8,944 bases of DNA from CAZVRZ01 sp964629965 (GTDB taxonomy: Bacteria; Chloroflexota; Anaerolineae; Anaerolineales; UBA4823). Under the pieces are notes generated by a model. That model saw only the letters and a list, made by a program, of their open reading frames with translations, searched no databases and was not told the origin of the DNA. The position numbers were made by a program, and so were the translations under genes. Below, in pieces: positions 5,457-8,944 of the stretch; within the stretch, counting starts at the first letter, position 1, and each line of letters opens with the position of its first letter. Location: the NCBI GenBank assembly GCA_964629965.1, contig CAZVRZ010000192.1, positions 1 through 8,944 on the forward strand, written 5' to 3'.

Positions 5457-6392
5457 ATGATTAATATTCTCGGAAAACGATATATTTTCTTCGCCATCTC
5501 GCTGCTCATCATCATACCCGGCTTGATCCTGGCGGCAACAGGTTTACCACTCTCGATCGACTTCACCGGCGGCAGCCTGTTGGAACTAAAGTTTGCCTCC
5601 GGCGCCGTGCCCCAGCCGGCCGATGTGGTGAACATGCTCAGCGAAGTGGGCATCAAAGATGCCACCGTACAGCCAACCGATCAGGATACCTTGTATGTGC
5701 GCTTCTCCTTTATGGATGAGATAGATGAGGCGATACGCGTTCAGGTGACTTCTGGCGATATGTTTGCAGAGCGCTTCTCAGATACGGTGACGGTGCTGCG
5801 CTACGATAGCGTCGGCCCCACCGTTGGAAAAGAAGTTGCCGGTCGCGCCGCCTTGGCAGTTGCCATCGCTGCCGTCCTGGTGATCATCTATGTGAGTTAC
5901 GCCTTCCGTGGACTGCCGCACGCTTTACGATACGGTCTATGCGCCATCATCGCCATGATTCACGATGTTGCCATTGTGATCAGCCTGGGCTCCATCGGTG
6001 GACGGCTCTTTGGTTGGTCGATCGACTCTTTGTTCCTGACCGCTCTCCTGACGGTGATCGGGTTCTCTGTGCAAGATAAGATCGTGGTATTTGACCGCAT
6101 CCGCGAGAATTCGAACATTCTCCGCCGCCTGCCCTTTGAAAAACTGGTCAATCACTCGATTGTACAGACCCTGCAGCGTTCCATTAATACCCAGTTGATG
6201 ACGGTTGAGTTCATGTTGCTGGCATTGGCATTATTCGGCGGCGTAACGCTGCGCGAGTTTGCCGTCATTCTGTTGGTTGGTCTATTTAGCGGAACGTACT
6301 CTTCTATTTTCGTTGCGGCACCCCTCCTGGTCGTTTGGGAAAACAAAGAATGGAAGAAATGGTTTGGGCGTGGTTCTGCCCAGGCTACCTGA
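5457..6392 (+). CDS. secF: Protein translocase subunit SecF
   Basis: SecF is the partner of SecD in the proton-driven Sec accessory complex in the cytoplasmic membrane. The 311 residues are a typical length. A first membrane helix lies at about 10-30. The signature IDFTGGSLLELKF is at 34-46, at the start of the periplasmic domain. VGPTVGKEVAGRAA at 119-132 leads into the membrane bundle, with helices near 131-150, 156-178, 190-212, 247-267 and 268-292. The conserved TM4 block is IGFSVQDKIVVFDRIREN at 201-218. D207 matches the proton-relay Asp of E. coli SecF (D213). The following residue is Lys208, where Thr or Ser is usual, a charge right beside the relay residue. A strong terminator follows, so secD-secF form a two-gene unit. 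No yajC precedes secD in this window. Confidence 0.96.
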   Translation: MINILGKRYIFFAISLLIIIPGLILAATGLPLSIDFTGGSLLELKFASGAVPQPADVVNMLSEVGIKDATVQPTDQDTLYVRFSFMDEIDEAIRVQVTSGDMFAERFSDTVTVLRYDSVGPTVGKEVAGRAALAVAIAAVLVIIYVSYAFRGLPHALRYGLCAIIAMIHDVAIVISLGSIGGRLFGWSIDSLFLTALLTVIGFSVQDKIVVFDRIRENSNILRRLPFEKLVNHSIVQTLQRSINTQLMTVEFMLLALALFGGVTLREFAVILLVGLFSGTYSSIFVAAPLLVVWENKEWKKWFGRGSAQAT

Positions 6393-6411
6393 TCTGCTTT
6401 ACAGGTCTCTT

Positions 6412-6452
6412 ACCGGGTGAACAGTGTTGGTCTCTGTTTACCCGGTTTTTTT
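6412..6452 (+). terminator. Intrinsic terminator of secD-secF
   Basis: ACCGGGTGAACAG (6412-6424) pairs with CTGTTTACCCGGT (6434-6446) through 13 base pairs including one G-U, around a nine-base loop. A run of seven T (6446-6452) follows at once. It lies 20 bases after the secF stop and is a textbook Rho-independent terminator. Confidence 0.93.
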
Positions 6453-6470
6453 ATCCCCACAATCAAGCTC

Positions 6471-6499
6471 TTGCAATGCTTTAAACCTTGTTGTATAGT
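6471..6499 (+). promoter_or_regulatory. Sigma-70-type promoter for ppk2
   Basis: TTGCAA (6471-6476) and TATAGT (6494-6499) are 17 bases apart. The predicted transcript start near 6506 leaves a very short leader that still contains the Shine-Dalgarno site. The promoter follows the secF terminator, so ppk2 is independently transcribed. Confidence 0.75.
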
Positions 6500-6509
6500 A
6501 AGATAGATC

Positions 6510-6515
6510 AGGAGG
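6510..6515 (+). promoter_or_regulatory. Strong Shine-Dalgarno site of ppk2
   Basis: AGGAGG sits six bases before the ATG at 6522, which is near ideal. It fixes the start and shows that the low-complexity N-terminal extension is translated. Confidence 0.85.
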
Positions 6516-6521
6516 CTTCTT

Positions 6522-7508
6522 ATGTCCAAGAACTCTAAAAATTCCAAGAGCGTCAAGAATGAAAAAAAGAAAAAACAAAATACGGCTGAGGTGAAGCAAG
6601 CAGGTGAAAGTCAAGTCGCCGGCGATGTGGAAGCTGTCAGCGCCTCTGGCGAAGCCAGCAGTTCAACTGTTGATAACCAGCCTTCCGCCGCGATAAAGGT
6701 TGACTCCGATGTCGAAAAGATGCCTCGCCAAACCAAGATGGATACCAAGACCTACGAAAATGAGCTACGCAAGCTGCAAATTGAGTTGGTTAAATTACAA
6801 GAATGGGTAAAATTCAAAGGTCTGAAGGTTGTGACTATTTTTGAGGGGCGTGATGCCGCCGGTAAGGGTGGGGTTATCAAGCGCATCACCGAATGTCTCA
6901 ACCCTCGCCTGTGCCGTGTGGTAGCCCTACCGGCTCCTACGGAAAGGGAACGCCTGCAGTGGTATTTTCAACGTTACGTAGCTCACCTGCCAGCCGCTGG
7001 AGAAATCGTTCTGTTCGACCGCAGTTGGTACAACCGGGCTGGTGTGGAACGGGTGATGAACTTTTGCACCGATGATGAATACAGCGAGTTCCTACGCTCT
7101 TGCCCAGAATTCGAACGTATGTTGGTACGTTCGGGGATCATCCTGGTCAAGTATTGGTTCTCTGTCAGCGATGCCGAGCAAGAGCGCCGTTTCCAGGATC
7201 GTATTGCCGACCCGACCAAGCGCTGGAAGCTAAGCCCCATGGATATGGAATCGCGTTCGCGGTGGGTAGAATATTCCCGCGCCAAGGATGAAATGTTTAA
7301 ATATACCGATATCAAACAAGCGCCATGGTGGGTGGTCAATTCCGATGACAAGAAACGCGCTCGCCTGAACTGCATCAGTCACTTGATCAGCTTGATTCCC
7401 TACGAGGATCTAACCCCCCAGCCCATCCAACTGCCTCCGCGCCAGGAAGATAGAGGTTACGTGCGTCCGCCGATCAGTGACCAAACCTTTGTGCCTGAAC
7501 GTTACTGA
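6522..7508 (+). CDS. ppk2: Polyphosphate kinase 2 (PPK2) family protein
   Basis: PPK2 enzymes transfer phosphate between inorganic polyphosphate and nucleotides, usually making ATP or GTP from the diphosphate. The catalytic core spans about residues 75-296. Walker A is FEGRDAAGKGG at 107-117, with Asp111 and Lys115. Walker B and the following motif read LFDRSWYNRAGVE at 164-176. The lid is rich in basic residues, RFQDRIADPTKRWKLSP at 223-239. The C-terminal APWWVVNSDDKKRARLNCIS at 267-286 resembles the single-domain, class I type (NDP-phosphorylating), though class assignment from sequence alone is uncertain. Residues 1-70 form an extension of low complexity, first Lys/Ser/Asn-rich (KNEKKKKQN at 12-20), then Ser/Ala/acidic. 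It is expected to be disordered. The gene has its own promoter and converges on the prepilin peptidase gene. Confidence 0.93.
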   Translation: MSKNSKNSKSVKNEKKKKQNTAEVKQAGESQVAGDVEAVSASGEASSSTVDNQPSAAIKVDSDVEKMPRQTKMDTKTYENELRKLQIELVKLQEWVKFKGLKVVTIFEGRDAAGKGGVIKRITECLNPRLCRVVALPAPTERERLQWYFQRYVAHLPAAGEIVLFDRSWYNRAGVERVMNFCTDDEYSEFLRSCPEFERMLVRSGIILVKYWFSVSDAEQERRFQDRIADPTKRWKLSPMDMESRSRWVEYSRAKDEMFKYTDIKQAPWWVVNSDDKKRARLNCISHLISLIPYEDLTPQPIQLPPRQEDRGYVRPPISDQTFVPERY

Positions 7509-7509
7509 T

Positions 7510-7535
7510 ATCCATAGCTGACGTCAGTTATGGAT
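7510..7535. terminator. Near-perfect palindrome between convergent genes, possible bidirectional terminator
   Basis: ATCCATAGCTG (7510-7520) pairs with CAGTTATGGAT (7525-7535) through 11 base pairs with one G-U, around loop ACGT. It starts two bases after the ppk2 stop and lies 20 bases from the end of the opposing prepilin peptidase gene. There is no T-run on either side, so it is not a classical intrinsic terminator, but the location suits 3'-end formation for both genes. Confidence 0.5.
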
Positions 7536-7554
7536 CGGGATAAAAGAATCGCCT

Positions 7555-8319
7555 TTAAAATAAGCGCAATAACCAATCGCGAAAAAAGAGCAAGAGGATT
7601 GCACCCGCTACCAGCGAAGGGCCATAAGGGAGCGGGGTAAAAAGCTTGTACCTGCGCAGCAAACCCATGCTAACAAGATACACCAGGCTGACCAAGCCCC
7701 CGATCAGCGCTCCTATGAAGAGTCCGACAAAGATTCCCGGCCATCCCAGGATCAGCCCTAAAACGCCTCCCAGGTTCACATCGCCAAAGCCAAGCGCCTC
7801 TTCATCAATCTCTTGACCGCGCCGGCGGCTCATCCAGCGAGCAAATTTATCTCCCAACCAATAAAAGCACAACATGATCAGAAAACCTGCCACCCCGCCT
7901 ATCACTGTGCTCCACCAGCCACGCATAACCACGCCTAAAACGAGTCCCAGGAATGCGCCAAATATGCTGACCATGTGCAAAATCAGGCGATGTTCTAGAT
8001 CGATTACTACCACCACGCCGAAATAAACCAGCAGCAATAAGCCACCCCAAAAACCGAGGCGTTCGGTAGGAGCCTGCCATAGCCAGAATGTGATGCCCAT
8101 AAAAACCAGCTCTACGAACAAAACGCGCCAGGAACGGCGTTTGCTGCAGGCCGGGCAGCGCCGCGGCCAAAGTAAATAATTTATAACCGGGATAGGAGCC
8201 TGGCAGGCCATACACAACGGAGCTGCCAACTTGCGTCTCCAGGGAAGCACATCAGACAGGTAATTTACCAGGATGCCGCACCCCCACCCCAACAAAAGTA
8301 TCAGAATTTTTGTAAACAT
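7555..8319 (-). CDS. pilD: Prepilin peptidase (A24 family, PilD/GspO-like)
   Basis: This is a membrane aspartic protease that removes the leader of type IV pilin-like and pseudopilin precursors; many relatives also N-methylate the new N-terminus. The 254 residues begin with a membrane helix. A cytoplasmic domain follows with two Cys pairs, CMAC at 36-39 and CPAC at 55-58, the tetracysteine zinc site of the PilD N-terminal domain. The catalytic aspartates are D107 in VIDLEH and D180 in the GFGD motif at 177-180. PYGPSLVAGA at 231-240 is the usual last motif. I chose the ATG at 8319 over an in-frame ATG at 8361 because it gives a standard N-terminus and because a TATAAT at 8331-8326 would fall inside the longer version. 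No pilin, secretion ATPase or other pilus gene is in the window, so its substrates are encoded elsewhere. Confidence 0.92.
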   Translation of the reverse strand: MFTKILILLLGWGCGILVNYLSDVLPWRRKLAAPLCMACQAPIPVINYLLWPRRCPACSKRRSWRVLFVELVFMGITFWLWQAPTERLGFWGGLLLLVYFGVVVVIDLEHRLILHMVSIFGAFLGLVLGVVMRGWWSTVIGGVAGFLIMLCFYWLGDKFARWMSRRRGQEIDEEALGFGDVNLGGVLGLILGWPGIFVGLFIGALIGGLVSLVYLVSMGLLRRYKLFTPLPYGPSLVAGAILLLFFRDWLLRLF

Positions 8320-8325
8320 GCTGAG

Positions 8326-8331
8326 ATTATA
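8326..8331 (-). promoter_or_regulatory. -10 element placing the transcript start at the prepilin peptidase ATG
   Basis: On the minus strand a perfect TATAAT ends six bases before the ATG at 8319, with no Shine-Dalgarno site between. Transcription would start at or beside the start codon, giving a leaderless mRNA. The -35 region is not recognisable. Confidence 0.55.
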
Positions 8332-8407
8332 GCATAACGATAAGAATGGCATCCTTGGCAATTTCCAAAGAATGAAATTTGCTATGCAATAATCGTCGAA
8401 TTCATAT

Positions 8408-8413
8408 TAGAAT
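8408..8413 (+). promoter_or_regulatory. -10 element for murA
   Basis: TAGAAT lies 25 bases before the murA ATG, giving a short leader with room for the Shine-Dalgarno site. A weak -35-like TGCAAT (8385-8390) is 17 bases upstream. The hexamer is identical to the ones at 95 and 1786. Confidence 0.45.
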
Positions 8414-8421
8414 GTGACTAG

Positions 8422-8428
8422 AAAGGAG
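8422..8428 (+). promoter_or_regulatory. Shine-Dalgarno site of murA
   Basis: AAAGGAG ends ten bases before the ATG at 8439. The spacing is slightly long but clearly supports that start. Confidence 0.7.
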
Positions 8429-8438
8429 ACAAACGTTC

Positions 8439-8944
8439 ATGGAAAAATTTATCATCGAAGGTGGAATTCCTTTGCATGGAGAAATAACGCCTTCGGGCAA
8501 TAAGAATGCCGCTTTGCCACTCCTGGCAGCTTGTATGCTGACCGATGAGCCGGTGATATTACATAATGTTCCAGAAATCCGCGATGTCCAAAACATGCGC
8601 TATCTACTAACCAGCCTGGGGATTGAAATCACCCCGCTGGAGGGGCACAGTGTAAAGGTCCAGGCCAGCCAGGTTTGCCCCGCCGATCTGGATCCTGATA
8701 TGTGCCGCAAGATTCGCGCTTCAATTCTGCTAGCTGGGCCAATGACAGCACGCACCGGTGAGTTACGCCTGCCTCCGCCTGGCGGCGATGTGATTGGCCG
8801 GCGGCGGGTGGATACCCATATCCTGGCACTTGAAGCCATGGGGGCGCAAGTTGAGTTCGACCGAAACGGCCCTGCCTTCCACTTCCAGGCTCATGGCCTG
8901 AAAGGTGCCGACATTCTGCTTGATGAAGCCAGCGTAACTGCTAC
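8439..8944 (+). CDS. murA: UDP-N-acetylglucosamine 1-carboxyvinyltransferase, partial (3' end outside window)
   Basis: MurA moves enolpyruvate from phosphoenolpyruvate to UDP-GlcNAc, the first committed step of peptidoglycan synthesis, in the cytoplasm. About 169 of an expected 420 residues are visible. The N-terminus shows GGIPLHGEITPSGNKNAALP at 8-27, with the UDP-GlcNAc-binding Lys22-Asn23 in their standard places. IRASILLAGPMTARTGE at 92-108 is followed by the mobile active-site loop LPPPGGDVIGRRRVDTH at 111-127. In most MurA proteins that loop has Cys (C115 in E. coli); here it is Asp117 (codon 8787-8789). The Asp form occurs in Mycobacterium, Chlamydia and Borrelia and is catalytically competent but not alkylated by fosfomycin. 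The reading frame is intact to the window edge. The gene is divergent from the prepilin peptidase. Whether a second murA exists elsewhere cannot be seen. Confidence 0.94.
   Translation, partial: MEKFIIEGGIPLHGEITPSGNKNAALPLLAACMLTDEPVILHNVPEIRDVQNMRYLLTSLGIEITPLEGHSVKVQASQVCPADLDPDMCRKIRASILLAGPMTARTGELRLPPPGGDVIGRRRVDTHILALEAMGAQVEFDRNGPAFHFQAHGLKGADILLDEASVTA

Noticed and set aside
6983..7375. Minus-strand open frame of 130 codons inside ppk2
   Set aside because: It is antisense to the conserved PPK2 catalytic core and has no domain or start signal of its own.
7519..7528. TGACGTCA core as a eukaryotic-type CRE site
   Set aside because: The window is plainly bacterial; the core is simply the centre of a larger palindrome.
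8320..8361. Longer prepilin peptidase starting at 8361 on the minus strand
   Set aside because: The extra 14 residues are not typical and a TATAAT promoter element would lie within them.
1..8944. CRISPR array, insertion sequence, tRNA or rRNA
   Set aside because: No regularly spaced repeats, terminal inverted repeats with transposase, cloverleaf or rRNA-like sequence was seen on either strand.

Overview
The window suggests a mid-GC bacterium, and my best guess is an Anaerolineae-like Chloroflexota. That guess is inference. It rests on the style of the SpoIIE-type phosphatase, the RCK protein and the methyltransferase, on adjacent but separate short secD and secF genes, and on a MurA with Asp in place of the catalytic Cys. 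No mobile element, CRISPR array, rRNA or tRNA was seen, and no gene-free stretch exceeds 300 bases.

Layout, left to right. Positions 1-117 hold overlapping inverted repeats, a possible divergent gene start on the minus strand, and a -10 element for the first gene. A lipid/diacylglycerol-kinase-family gene (118-1065, TTG start) is followed 14 bases later by a class I SAM methyltransferase (1080-1748). A second plus-strand cluster then has its own -10 element: a SpoIIE/PP2C-type phosphatase (1799-2503), a membrane-anchored NAD-binding RCK/TrkA-N protein with a degenerate pore segment (2504-3562), and a very small P-loop NTPase (3559-3915). These three abut or overlap (TGA|ATG and ATGA) and look translationally coupled.

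A good sigma-70 promoter and a 5' hairpin precede secD (4087-5445) and secF (5457-6392), the proton-driven accessory components of the Sec translocon. A strong intrinsic terminator ends this unit at 6412-6452. A second good promoter and Shine-Dalgarno site drive ppk2 (6522-7508), a polyphosphate kinase 2 with a lysine/serine-rich N-terminal extension. A prepilin peptidase (7555-8319, minus strand) converges on ppk2, with a near-perfect palindrome between their ends. The prepilin peptidase diverges from murA (8439 to the window end, truncated), the first committed enzyme of peptidoglycan synthesis.

The common theme is the cell envelope: lipid phosphorylation, protein secretion, pilin processing and peptidoglycan. 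A signalling/ion-homeostasis cassette and a polyphosphate enzyme sit among these. The most notable points are the Cys-to-Asp MurA, which predicts intrinsic fosfomycin insensitivity, the channel-like protein without a K+ selectivity signature, the phosphatase/RCK/P-loop cassette, and a mix of apparently leaderless and Shine-Dalgarno-led genes. I did not see a clear multi-gene system that I would call wholly new. The phosphatase/RCK/P-loop cassette is the best candidate.
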